From Longilinea sp035560795 (lineage in GTDB: Bacteria; Chloroflexota; Anaerolineae; Anaerolineales; Anaerolineaceae): a stretch of DNA of 45,552 nucleotides. Where the stretch lies: the NCBI GenBank assembly GCA_035560795.1, contig DATMYV010000036.1, positions 1 through 45,552 on the forward strand. Direction: 5' to 3'. Each line of letters starts with the position of its first letter. The first letter of the stretch is position 1. A model generated the notes under the pieces. It searched no databases. It was not told the DNA's origin and was given only the letters and a program-made list of their open reading frames with translations. Below, piece after piece: positions 15,443 to 22,540 of the stretch. Made by a program: the position numbers and the translations under genes.

Positions 15443-17761
15443 TCACCCGGTGAAAGCCATTTGTGTGGATAGGTTCACCTGCAGCACGCGCTCCACAGGT
15501 TGAGGGCGCAAGAGCTCCGGAGCATTCCAGGGCTTTTTGATTCCCCACAGCGGAGATAGCGGCGCCTGGATGACATGATCGTCCACCATCAGCGTCAAAG
15601 CTTGCAGACTGATGCCAAATGGTTGAAATATGTCCGCGGCAGCGCGCAGCATCAACTTGCGGTACATGCCCAGGTCAATGCGCTTTGCATCAACCGGCTC
15701 GAGCCGGTCCCAGGCCCATACGCCGGGTTTTCCATATACATACAACAGGCGCACGCGCTGTCCTGGCGACGGTTCCTTGCCAGCCTCGCGCAATTGCAGC
15801 GCGGCGCGCGCCGAAGGCGAGAGACTAGAGTATTTCTCCGGCACGCGGCTCAGGCGCTGCGCGGTCAGCAAGTCTTCGAGCGGCACCAGTCCGATGCTTA
15901 GCCGGTGCAGTGCCTGCCGGAGCAGTGCCACCGCACCGGGCACGTACTCCGGCAGACGGTCAGCGTCCGGCGCGCCTGCCAGGTATTCGATCAGCGCTGT
16001 TTGTGTTTCAGCCACCCAGGGCGCGGTATCGTGCCGGCGCGCGTCCAACCCGCGCACTTTTACCGTGCCGTCCTGAAATACGCCAAAATAGCGGTTGCCC
16101 ACCGGCACGCGGCCGTCGACCCGCGACGGCAGAAAAACCACCCAGCGGTACAGACCGTCCAACGCGATCGGCAAGCCGGTCCGGCGGGTAATTTCATCCT
16201 GCACGGCCTGAAAATGTTGCGGTTGCGTACAGTCTTTGCGCTGGATCCACAAGGCGTCCACGAACATGTGCAGCACGTCAAAGCCGGCGTCTTCAGCGGT
16301 TTCCTTGGCGCGCAGCAGCGCCTCGCGTCCGCCGGCCGTGACCGCTTCGTGCGATCCAATCAGCCCGAAACGCGCGTTCTTGTAACCCAGGTAGCCAAAA
16401 CACACTACCAGCAGCCATTTGTGCGCTGCGGCGCGCGCTTTATACCACTTGCGGCGCGGATCCCAGGCGGGCAGATCCGGAATGCGCTGTTTGAGCAGCA
16501 CGCGCTTGCGCAGCAGCGGAGCCAGCGTGCGCGGCACCAGCCCCGGGTCCTCCGGAAGCGGATCGGAGAGCGACAGCGCGGTCTTCTCCGGCGAGATGTT
16601 GCAGCGCACCATCACCGCCGGGTAGAGCGAGACGAAGTCGATCGCGGCCACGTCGCGGTGCAGGCCGACAGTGGGCTGGTAGACCAGGCCGCCAAAATCA
16701 GCATGGATCATATCAATCAGCGGGCGCGGCTGTTCGACCTGCTGTTTGTGCCAGGGTACCAGGATGCCGCCGCGCAATGCAGTGATCATCTGCATGCACG
16801 AGATGCCCGAGCCGGGCGATACGCGCGCCGCGGTTTGAATCGGCAGCGCTGTCACGCGCGCATTCTCCAGGATGCCTTCCAGACCGTAATCGCCCCACAT
16901 CATGGCGTTCTTGCGGTCAATGTGAACGCGGCCGAATAAATGCACCTGCTGTCCGCGGTAGACCACCTGCCCGTAGGAGAAGTATGTTTTCTCGCGAATG
17001 GTGTGGATCGTGCGCGCTGGGTCGCGGCTGAGCGGCAGTTCAACGGCCGGATCTTTGACGCACGCCAGTAGATTTTCAAGCAGCCAGGTGTCGCCGAAGT
17101 CGGTGATCACGATGTCGGGATCGAACTTGCATAATGCCGCTTTGAGCCAGTAAGCCGGCGCGCTGCCTGCGACCAGATCGTAAACTTTTTTCCACGAACG
17201 GCAGCGCAGCTCAAAGTGCGCCGGCTGGCCGTGCTGCGGAGAGTCGCCCATCAGGTTGATTTCCAGCACGTTCAACGATGGCTGTTCCGGATCAATATCC
17301 CAGGGCGAATCCAGCGTCTGGAAAGCTTTTACGTTAAGCTGGTCGTCGACGCTAACCCGGCAATGCGCCAGCGAAAACGAACCGTAGAGGGCAGCGTGAC
17401 GGATTTGCACCTGCACGTCGGCATCATAATAGACCAGGTCGGGGAAGGCCCGCTCCATTTTGAAAAACAGGGCGCGCTGTTCCGCCGGGTGGCGCGCCTC
17501 GACGGATAAAACGGGTAGCGACTGCGGTTGAAACAGGTCCTGGCGGCTTTCACGCGCCAGCGCAGGCGGGTTGGAAAGCGCGCTCAGCCATTGCCAGGCT
17601 TCGCGCAGCCGCGGCGCAGGTCCGGCAGCATAAAAGCGCAGCGGAAAGGCCTGGTGCAGGCACAGGCGGCGGCCGTCTTCGGCGATGAGCCACAGCGCCA
17701 GCCCGCGCTCGCCGTCCTCGTACATATCCAGCAGCCAGCCGGTGATCTCATCCATCCCCAT
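15443..17761 (-). CDS. Divergent family-B DNA polymerase (PolB2-like), exonuclease residues lost
   Basis: 772-aa member of the B-family polymerases. Numbering here counts one extra codon at the 5' end. Motif A is AIDFVSLYP with catalytic Asp376. Motif B is altered: K449 and CFGYLGY (455-461), where NS-YGYLGY is usual. Motif C aligns as HMFVDALWI with YGDTDSLFV: the essential second Asp is kept (D503) and the first is Phe. VRGLDARRHDTAPW matches the downstream palm/thumb block. The exonuclease region (about 160-300) is recognisable (LEINL, DPDIVITDFGD) but the canonical DIE and YxxxD residues are absent, so proofreading is unlikely. The ATG at 17761 overlaps the upstream 90-codon gene by 14 bp, implying coupling. 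I infer a translesion role; activity is unproven. Confidence 0.85.
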   Translation of the reverse strand: MGMDEITGWLLDMYEDGERGLALWLIAEDGRRLCLHQAFPLRFYAAGPAPRLREAWQWLSALSNPPALARESRQDLFQPQSLPVLSVEARHPAEQRALFFKMERAFPDLVYYDADVQVQIRHAALYGSFSLAHCRVSVDDQLNVKAFQTLDSPWDIDPEQPSLNVLEINLMGDSPQHGQPAHFELRCRSWKKVYDLVAGSAPAYWLKAALCKFDPDIVITDFGDTWLLENLLACVKDPAVELPLSRDPARTIHTIREKTYFSYGQVVYRGQQVHLFGRVHIDRKNAMMWGDYGLEGILENARVTALPIQTAARVSPGSGISCMQMITALRGGILVPWHKQQVEQPRPLIDMIHADFGGLVYQPTVGLHRDVAAIDFVSLYPAVMVRCNISPEKTALSLSDPLPEDPGLVPRTLAPLLRKRVLLKQRIPDLPAWDPRRKWYKARAAAHKWLLVVCFGYLGYKNARFGLIGSHEAVTAGGREALLRAKETAEDAGFDVLHMFVDALWIQRKDCTQPQHFQAVQDEITRRTGLPIALDGLYRWVVFLPSRVDGRVPVGNRYFGVFQDGTVKVRGLDARRHDTAPWVAETQTALIEYLAGAPDADRLPEYVPGAVALLRQALHRLSIGLVPLEDLLTAQRLSRVPEKYSSLSPSARAALQLREAGKEPSPGQRVRLLYVYGKPGVWAWDRLEPVDAKRIDLGMYRKLMLRAAADIFQPFGISLQALTLMVDDHVIQAPLSPLWGIKKPWNAPELLRPQPVERVLQVNLSTQMAFTG

Positions 17762-18020
17762 CAACCCGGCTTTGCAAGTTTTCCATCTGCGCGCGCAGGT
17801 GCATGGTTTCTTTGTGCTCTTCCAGTAGCATGGCCAGTAAAAACGTTTCCATGGGCAGCAGGTTGGCGGAATAGGCGGCAGCAGCCAGATGCTGGCGCGC
17901 GGCGACGAACAGCTCGTCGAGCACCAGTTGGTCGGAACGCCGCAGCGCGCGCCGGAAGCGGTTGAAGGCGGCCTGCTCTTCGCTTAAGCTTTGTGTGATG
18001 GACGGCAGTGTGCGCCCCAT
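17748..18020 (-). CDS. Small helical protein of the PolB2-like cassette
   Basis: 90-aa, mostly helical protein with heptad-like Leu/Ala spacing (RRALRRSDQLVLDELF..., METFLLAMLLEEHKETMHLRAQM); family not recognised. AGGAGG 4 nt upstream of the ATG at 18020 supports this frame over an overlapping 87-codon frame (17761-18024), which is Arg/Ala/Pro-rich and typical of a GC shadow. It sits between the RecA-fold gene (58 bp upstream) and the polymerase (14-bp overlap). A structural or adaptor role in the cassette is inference from position. Confidence 0.75.
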   Translation of the reverse strand: MGRTLPSITQSLSEEQAAFNRFRRALRRSDQLVLDELFVAARQHLAAAAYSANLLPMETFLLAMLLEEHKETMHLRAQMENLQSRVDGDG

Positions 18021-18078
18021 GCATCCTCCTTCGGAAAAAGATTAGCCACCGTGGTTCTTCTTCCTGGTTTTCTCTCTT

Positions 18079-18627
18079 CTATTCCCACAGTGCTGGCTGC
18101 GCGGGCGGCGGCGGCACTGCGTTCTCCTCCATCCAGTACTGGTCGGAAATGCCGCACAACATCTCGACGAACGCCCGGCGTTCCGGGAAATCGGCTGGCG
18201 GCATGTGCGCGCTGATCAGCACCGGTGCTGCACGGCGCACGTAGCTGATGCAGTGCAAACTCTTTTCGAGCACGCGGCGGCCTTCATCATACGGAACGCT
18301 TTCATCGTAAAAGGTCGCCAGCAGATCAAAAATTAGCAGGGGCTGCTGGGTGGGGAAAAAAGCCACCTGTTCCAGCAAAGCGGTTACCTGAAAACAGGTG
18401 AAAGCGCGCGCGGCCCGGATATTATCCAGCGCCAGCAGCGGATCGGAGGTCAGGCGGCGCAATTCGCGCACCAGCGGCAGCGGGTTGGCGCGGTTGCCGC
18501 AATCCAGCAGCAGCAGCGGTCCGCGCAGCGCCAGGCGCGCCGCCAGATCCAGCAGGCGGTCTGCAGCGGCATGCCCGCCGATGACCACGTACAATTGGTT
18601 GGTTTCTGGAATGATGATGGCGTCCAT
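18079..18627 (-). CDS. RecA/RadA-fold protein without a P-loop
   Basis: 182-aa protein with the order of elements seen in RecA/Rad51/KaiC ATPase cores. A beta strand and turn at the Walker A position reads VVIGGHAAADR (14-24) and has no GK[ST]. LLLLDCGNRANPLPLVREL (38-56) follows, then NIRAARAFTCFQ (69-80), which resembles RadA's NIYVARAF block. A Walker-B-like strand LLIFDLLATF (97-106) and LISAH come last. ATP binding by the classical loop is therefore doubtful. The C-terminus is Pro-rich (AVPPPPAQPALWE), possibly a partner-binding tail. First gene of the cassette after the LexA-like palindrome. No good ribosome site is visible at the ATG at 18627. Compare ImuA, the RecA-like partner in DnaE2 mutasome cassettes. 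Confidence 0.7.
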   Translation of the reverse strand: MDAIIIPETNQLYVVIGGHAAADRLLDLAARLALRGPLLLLDCGNRANPLPLVRELRRLTSDPLLALDNIRAARAFTCFQVTALLEQVAFFPTQQPLLIFDLLATFYDESVPYDEGRRVLEKSLHCISYVRRAAPVLISAHMPPADFPERRAFVEMLCGISDQYWMEENAVPPPPAQPALWE

Positions 18628-18643
18628 GCGTTCATCATGTCAT

Positions 18644-18657
18644 AGAACGCATGTTCT
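18644..18657 (-). promoter_or_regulatory. LexA-type SOS operator (AGAAC-N4-GTTCT) of the polymerase cassette
   Basis: AGAACGCATGTTCT is a perfect palindrome in both five-base arms, 17 bp upstream of the RecA-fold start codon. It fits the general GAAC-N4-GTTC box of Gram-positive LexA and, from memory, the AGAAC-N4-GTTCT form described for Dehalococcoides. A weak -10-like TATACA (18657-18662, minus strand) abuts it. Confidence 0.75.
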
Positions 18658-18752
18658 GTATATCCTCTATCAGGAGGATTAAGGGAGGAATTTACAGTCC
18701 CCTCCGTTGGAGGAACCAGATATCCGGGAGGATGTGAAGGAAAAAGCCAGAT

Positions 18753-19154
18753 CTACAGGTAAGCGTTCAGGTCCCAGGGCGAAAGCAGCACGCGCAGTGC
18801 CACGCGGCTGTTAACCCCAAATTTGCGCAAAATGACCTCGACGTGCGATTTCACCGTGGTTTGGGCAATATTCAGCTGTACTGCCATCTCGCGGGTCGAG
18901 TCGCCGCGGCAGATGTGGGCGGCCACTTGTTTTTGCCGCCGGGAAAGACCTTCCCAGCAGTTCAGCGCCCAGGACCGTTCATCCTGTTCCTGCGCAGCCT
19001 GCTCAAAAAGTTGAGAGGCCACCTCCCCCGGCGAGCGCCGCTGGCGCTCGGCCACCAGATGCAGCGTTTGATAGTCTTCCACATCCATGGCAAACAACCG
19101 TTTGCGGCGGAGCCAGTTTCTCAAATCTTGTAAAATCATCTGCCAGGCGTTCAC
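18753..19154 (-). CDS. LuxR/GerE-type helix-turn-helix regulator
   Basis: 133-aa DNA-binding protein. The C-terminal LuxR-type HTH spans about 69-125: LSRRQKQVAAHICRG, STREMAVQLNIAQTTVKSHV and LRKFGVNSRVALRVLL. The N-terminal 65 residues are helical and lack a receiver or autoinducer domain, so it is not a standard response regulator. Its promoter (19161-19189) contains a LexA-like box in the spacer. It lies 125 bp upstream of the RecA-fold gene on the same strand and may be part of the same damage-responsive locus, either as regulator or as a DNA-binding component; this is inference. Confidence 0.8.
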   Translation of the reverse strand: MNAWQMILQDLRNWLRRKRLFAMDVEDYQTLHLVAERQRRSPGEVASQLFEQAAQEQDERSWALNCWEGLSRRQKQVAAHICRGDSTREMAVQLNIAQTTVKSHVEVILRKFGVNSRVALRVLLSPWDLNAYL

Positions 19155-19160
19155 ATCTTT

Positions 19161-19189
19161 ATTTTATAGAACATATGATCGAATGTCAA
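19161..19189 (-). promoter_or_regulatory. Promoter with embedded LexA-like box upstream of the LuxR-type gene
   Basis: On the minus strand TTGACA (19189-19184) and TAAAAT (19166-19161) are exactly 17 bp apart. The spacer holds CGATCATATGTTCT (19181-19168). Its right arm GTTCT matches the palindrome at 18644 perfectly; its left arm CGATC matches AGAAC at three of five positions. A repressor bound here would cover both hexamers. Confidence 0.65.
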
Positions 19190-19279
19190 TAGATGTCTTA
19201 AGAAAAATGACACTATGAACGGATGATTCAGACAGCTTGCGCCGGTTGACCTTACAGTCCAGGACAAGCCCACCTTCGA

Positions 19280-19345
19280 TCACGCCTCGAATTTTTCCTG
19301 GATATCCTTGGAATCCATGTCAAATTTGGTATAATTGATTTTCAC
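19280..19345 (-). CDS. Possible 21-residue ORF with strong ribosome site
   Basis: GTG start at 19345 preceded by GGAGG with 5-nt spacing. It encodes a short, charged peptide (begins VKINYTKFDMDSKDIQ) ending in TGA. No homologue is recognised. It may be the start of a decayed gene or a chance ORF; it overlaps a plus-strand promoter-like sequence. Confidence 0.25.
   Translation of the reverse strand: MKINYTKFDMDSKDIQEKFEA
19308..19335 (+). promoter_or_regulatory. Promoter-like sequence upstream of the candidate RNA/SET gene
   Basis: TTGGAA (19308-19313), 16-bp spacer, TATAAT (19330-19335). It would transcribe the structured region at 19342-19528 and possibly the SET gene. Confidence 0.5.
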
Positions 19346-19528
19346 GGTTTGCCTCCATGAGGGCACCATATGAGCATGCGGGCCAACCATGTTCTTATGA
19401 TCGGCGCGCTGCAAGCAGCCTTTTCTGTCGGATTGGCACCTTAACTCTGCCCTGGCATCACAAAGGCTCCCGGATTAGGAGCTGAAAGGTTGGTGTTCCC
19501 GGCGGCATTGCCTGGAGCACCTTTTTTT
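19342..19528 (+). ncRNA. Candidate small structured RNA or attenuated leader before the SET gene
   Basis: Region bounded by a promoter-like sequence and a strong intrinsic terminator (19492-19528). Internal hairpins include GCTGC-AA-GCAGC and GCTCC-cggatta-GGAGC. GGGCACCA (19361-19368) is complementary to TGGTG-tt-CCC in the left arm of the terminator, so an antiterminator fold is possible. It does not match RNase P, SRP RNA or tmRNA consensus. A 24-codon frame (19371-19445, MSMRANHVL...) lies inside without a clear ribosome site. No family recognised. Confidence 0.4.
19492..19528 (+). terminator. Intrinsic terminator 90 bp before the SET gene
   Basis: A 12-bp stem with one G-U pair and one mismatch (GGTGTTCCCGGC with GCCTGGAGCACC), 6-nt loop and TTTTTTT. 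It lies before, not after, the nearest plus-strand gene, so it ends an RNA that starts upstream or acts as an attenuator. Confidence 0.8.
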
Positions 19529-19618
19529 GCTCGACACAAATACGATACGACGGCCTTTTCCGGCCATCTGGATGGCCCGGCCGTAAAGTGAAAACCTGAT
19601 ACTGTTTCAAGGAGAGGA

Positions 19619-20191
19619 ATGGACACTCAACGCTTTTCTTACACCTCGCCCAAGCTCGAATTACGCTCTTGCCCCGAAAAAGGCGGCTTCGGTCTGTTTG
19701 CCTGCCAGCCCATCGCTTCGGGCGAGCTGTTGGCATTTTGGGGCGGCCAGGTGGTAACGACTGAACAACTGGACGAACTTCCGATCGAACGCCAGACCCA
19801 TGGCATCCAGGTCGATGAAGAACTTTATTTGGTACCGGTAGTGCACGGCGACCCATCGGATTATTTCAATCACTCCTGCGACCCGAATTGCGGCTTGAAT
19901 TCGCCCATTTCGCTGGTGGCCTTGCGCGATCTCGCTGTGGGCGAGGAAGCCTGTTTTGATTACGCCATGAGCGATTCGAGCGATTATGATGAATTTGAAT
20001 GCCATTGCGGTTCCCCGGCCTGCCGAAAACGCATCACCGGACGCGACTGGATGAAGACCGAATTACAGCAGCGTTATTTCGGCTACTTTTCGCCATACCT
20101 GCAGCGCCGAATCGAAGCCCGGCTGCATAAATCCGGTAACGGTTCCAAACCACCCGTGAAAATTGAAGAAAAGATCAAAACCTCACTTTAA
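19619..20191 (+). CDS. SET-domain protein (putative lysine methyltransferase)
   Basis: 190-aa protein with a SET fold: GGFGLFACQPIASGELL near the N-terminus, the substrate/SAM signature YFNHSCDPNC (82-91), GEEACFDYAMS (108-118) and a post-SET-like Cys cluster C128-x-C130-x4-C135. NHSC and DY are the usual SAM-binding and catalytic residues, so activity is plausible. The protein target is unknown; bacterial SET proteins are scattered and often laterally acquired. AGGAGAGG just upstream fixes the ATG at 19619. A strong terminator follows, so it is monocistronic. Confidence 0.85.
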   Translation: MDTQRFSYTSPKLELRSCPEKGGFGLFACQPIASGELLAFWGGQVVTTEQLDELPIERQTHGIQVDEELYLVPVVHGDPSDYFNHSCDPNCGLNSPISLVALRDLAVGEEACFDYAMSDSSDYDEFECHCGSPACRKRITGRDWMKTELQQRYFGYFSPYLQRRIEARLHKSGNGSKPPVKIEEKIKTSL

Positions 20192-20214
20192 GTTCTCTAT
20201 CCCGCAAACGCTTT

Positions 20215-20244
20215 CCGCCCGGCCCAGGCCGGGCGGTTTGATTC
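20215..20244 (+). terminator. Intrinsic terminator of the SET gene
   Basis: Near-perfect GC stem CCGCCCGGCC/GGCCGGGCGG followed by TTTGATTCTT, 24 bp after the SET stop. Confidence 0.75.
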
Positions 20245-20344
20245 TTGGGCAACATCCAGGATTGCACCTGCCAGCAACATAAAACAGTACAACCTGATTG
20301 CCTTATAATTATGAAGTCGTTTCCGTTCCGTGTCGTCAAACCAT

Positions 20345-21304
20345 ATGTTTTATAAGAGGCACAATTTGATTCAAGATGCCGCTCAACGTTTGGTAACAAA
20401 TATTCAGAAAGTCATTGTTGGCAAATCTGAGCCAATCGAGCTACTGTTGGTAGCCGTCTTATGCGAAGGCCACGTCCTGCTTGAGGATGTGCCCGGTACC
20501 GGAAAAACCACCCTGGCACGTGCGCTGGCAGCATCATTGGGCTGCAGTTTCCGCCGCATCCAATTTACGCCTGATCTGCTCCCATCCGACGTTACAGGTC
20601 TATCCTGGTTCAATCAAAAGACTCAGGAATTCGAGTACCGTCCCGGCCCGATCATGACTCAAATCGTGCTGGCTGACGAGATTAACCGAGCCACCCCGCG
20701 CACGCAATCGGCACTGTTGGAAGCGATGCAGGAACGCCAGGTAACCGGCGACGGCGTCACCCGCCTGCTGCCAAGGCCGTTTTTGGTGTTGGCGACGCAA
20801 AACCCGGTCGAATTGGAAGGCACCTTCCCGCTGCCAGAGGCGCAAATCGACCGGTTTTTACTGCGGGTTGCCATTGGTTATCCTACCCAAAAGGATGAAA
20901 ACGAGATTCTCGAACGCTTTCGTGCATCCGATCCACTGCCCGATTTGGCTGCTGTCATTAGTTCCGATGAAATCCTCCAACTGCAGGAGGAACGCCGCCA
21001 GATACGCATCGAGGAATCTCTGCGCGATTACATTGTGCGGATTGCTCGCGCCACACGCGAAAATTCAGATGTTCAGCTTGGCGCCAGTCCGCGCGCCACA
21101 TTGAATCTCTATCATGCCTCGCAGGCCTGGGCGGCCATTCACGGACGCGATTTTGTCCTGCCGGATGATATTAAACGGATGGCGCCACACGTGTTTTGCC
21201 ACCGCTTGATGATTTCACCGCAGGCGCAACTGCGCGGCCGGACTACCGAAGAACTGATCGCGGATATTGTGGCGATGGTCCCAGTTCCGGTGGAATCCTC
21301 GTGA
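20345..21304 (+). CDS. MoxR-family AAA+ ATPase
   Basis: AAA+ chaperone-like ATPase of the MoxR group, thought to assemble or activate membrane or metal-containing protein complexes with VWA/DUF58 partners. Walker A is EDVPGTGKTTLARA, Walker B is LADEINRATPRTQSALLEAMQE, and the sensor region is LATQNPVELEGTFPLPEAQIDRF. Three starts are possible: GTG 20330, ATG 20345 and TTG 20366. Only the TTG has an upstream AAGAGG and it gives the usual family N-terminus (IQDAAQRLVTNIQKVIVGK); I list the ATG form (319 aa). A TATAAT at 20304-20309 probably belongs to its promoter. First gene of a MoxR-DUF58-DUF4129 operon. Confidence 0.92.
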   Translation: MFYKRHNLIQDAAQRLVTNIQKVIVGKSEPIELLLVAVLCEGHVLLEDVPGTGKTTLARALAASLGCSFRRIQFTPDLLPSDVTGLSWFNQKTQEFEYRPGPIMTQIVLADEINRATPRTQSALLEAMQERQVTGDGVTRLLPRPFLVLATQNPVELEGTFPLPEAQIDRFLLRVAIGYPTQKDENEILERFRASDPLPDLAAVISSDEILQLQEERRQIRIEESLRDYIVRIARATRENSDVQLGASPRATLNLYHASQAWAAIHGRDFVLPDDIKRMAPHVFCHRLMISPQAQLRGRTTEELIADIVAMVPVPVESS

Positions 21305-21334
21305 ACCCTTGAAATTATCCAGTTCGGAGCCTTC

Positions 21335-22540
21335 TTGCTGATTGAAAACTGGCTGCCGATCCTATTTGTGATCTTCCTCCTGGGTGCGCTTTTTCAGTTG
21401 CCCTGGTTGGTTTACTTTTCAGCTGCAATCAGCGTCCTGCTTTCATTGACCTGGTTTTGGAGCAGCCATGCGCTCGATCACCTTAATTATTCACGCCGCT
21501 GGCGGTTCCGCCGTGGTTTCCCCGGAGAAAAAATCATTCTGCGCGTGGAGGTGGAAAACCGCAAATACCTGCCGGTTTCCTGGCTGCGCGCCACCGATCC
21601 CATTCCTCTCGAGGTGGGAACCACTGATCCACGTCTGCTATCGCCTTCCCATATGGAGGAAATTGGCTATTTAATCAATTTATACGGGTTGCGCTGGCAT
21701 CAAAAAGTCACCCGGTCGTATGAATTGCTCCTGCGGAAGCGCGGGGTCTATCCAATTGGCCCGGTACAGTTGGAATCAGGCGACCTGTTCGGCATGTACG
21801 AGCAGTGCAAAGAAACCACCCAGCAGGACCTGGTCGTGGTCTATCCAGAATTGATCCCCTTCGAAAAACTGCACCTCCGCACCGATGATCCTTTTGGCGA
21901 CCGGCGGACCCGCCGACAGCTTTTTGAAGATCCCAATTTGACCATCGGTGTACGTCCCTACCAGCCTGAGGATGACCTGCGCCGCATTCATTGGCCTGCA
22001 ACCGCCCGTTCTGGCAGTTTGCAGGTTCGCCAATACCAGCCCGTTTCAGCACGGGTTTTCATGCTTTGTTTGAATATTCCGGGGCAGGGATCCTACTGGA
22101 TCGATAACTTCAGCGAATTATTGGAACGGCTCGCCAGCCTGAGCGCGACGCTTGCATATCACGCAGTCGAAGATGGCTATTCAGTTGGCTTGCTCTCCAA
22201 TGGCTGCCTGGCGCATGCTGACCAACCCTTCCACATCCCTCCAGGTCGTTCTCCCAACCAGCTGACCATGCTGCTCTCCGCGTTGGCAGGCATCACACCT
22301 TTTACCGTTGCACCGTTTGAACTCTTTCTACAGCATAATGTGAACCAGATACCGATTGGTGCGACCCTGGTACTGGTTACGCCTCTGGTCAACCCGGCAT
22401 TGATTGCCACGCTGTTGCGTATTCGACGCTATCGTTGGAACACGACCTTGATATCGCTAGCGCCTGACCCTCTGCCAGAAATTCCCGGCATCCATGGGTT
22501 GCATTTGCCATTTACTTTAATTGAAAGGTCTGACCGGTGA
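21335..22540 (+). CDS. DUF58-domain membrane protein
   Basis: 401-aa partner of MoxR. Two N-terminal membrane segments (about 6-45), then a beta-rich region, then the DUF58 signature at about residues 208-230 (RPYQPEDDLRRIHWPATARSG), a VWA-like fold. The likely start is a TTG at 21335 with GGAG 8 nt upstream. It follows MoxR by 30 bp and overlaps the next gene by 4 bp, so the three proteins are co-translated. Role in envelope assembly is inferred from the family; the cargo is unknown. Confidence 0.88.
   Translation: MLIENWLPILFVIFLLGALFQLPWLVYFSAAISVLLSLTWFWSSHALDHLNYSRRWRFRRGFPGEKIILRVEVENRKYLPVSWLRATDPIPLEVGTTDPRLLSPSHMEEIGYLINLYGLRWHQKVTRSYELLLRKRGVYPIGPVQLESGDLFGMYEQCKETTQQDLVVVYPELIPFEKLHLRTDDPFGDRRTRRQLFEDPNLTIGVRPYQPEDDLRRIHWPATARSGSLQVRQYQPVSARVFMLCLNIPGQGSYWIDNFSELLERLASLSATLAYHAVEDGYSVGLLSNGCLAHADQPFHIPPGRSPNQLTMLLSALAGITPFTVAPFELFLQHNVNQIPIGATLVLVTPLVNPALIATLLRIRRYRWNTTLISLAPDPLPEIPGIHGLHLPFTLIERSDR

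Noticed and set aside
15905..16939. 344-codon plus-strand ORF antisense to the polymerase
   Set aside because: GC-rich shadow frame; Arg/Gln/His-rich composition without any domain, no ribosome site, and the opposite strand has clear polymerase motifs.
17761..18024. 87-codon minus-strand ORF overlapping the 90-codon gene
   Set aside because: Arg/Ala/Pro-rich composition and no spacing between ribosome site and start; the other frame has better spacing and protein-like composition.
19342..19528. SRP RNA or tmRNA
   Set aside because: Lacks the SRP GGAAGCAGCC-type loop and any tmRNA tRNA-like ends or tag frame.
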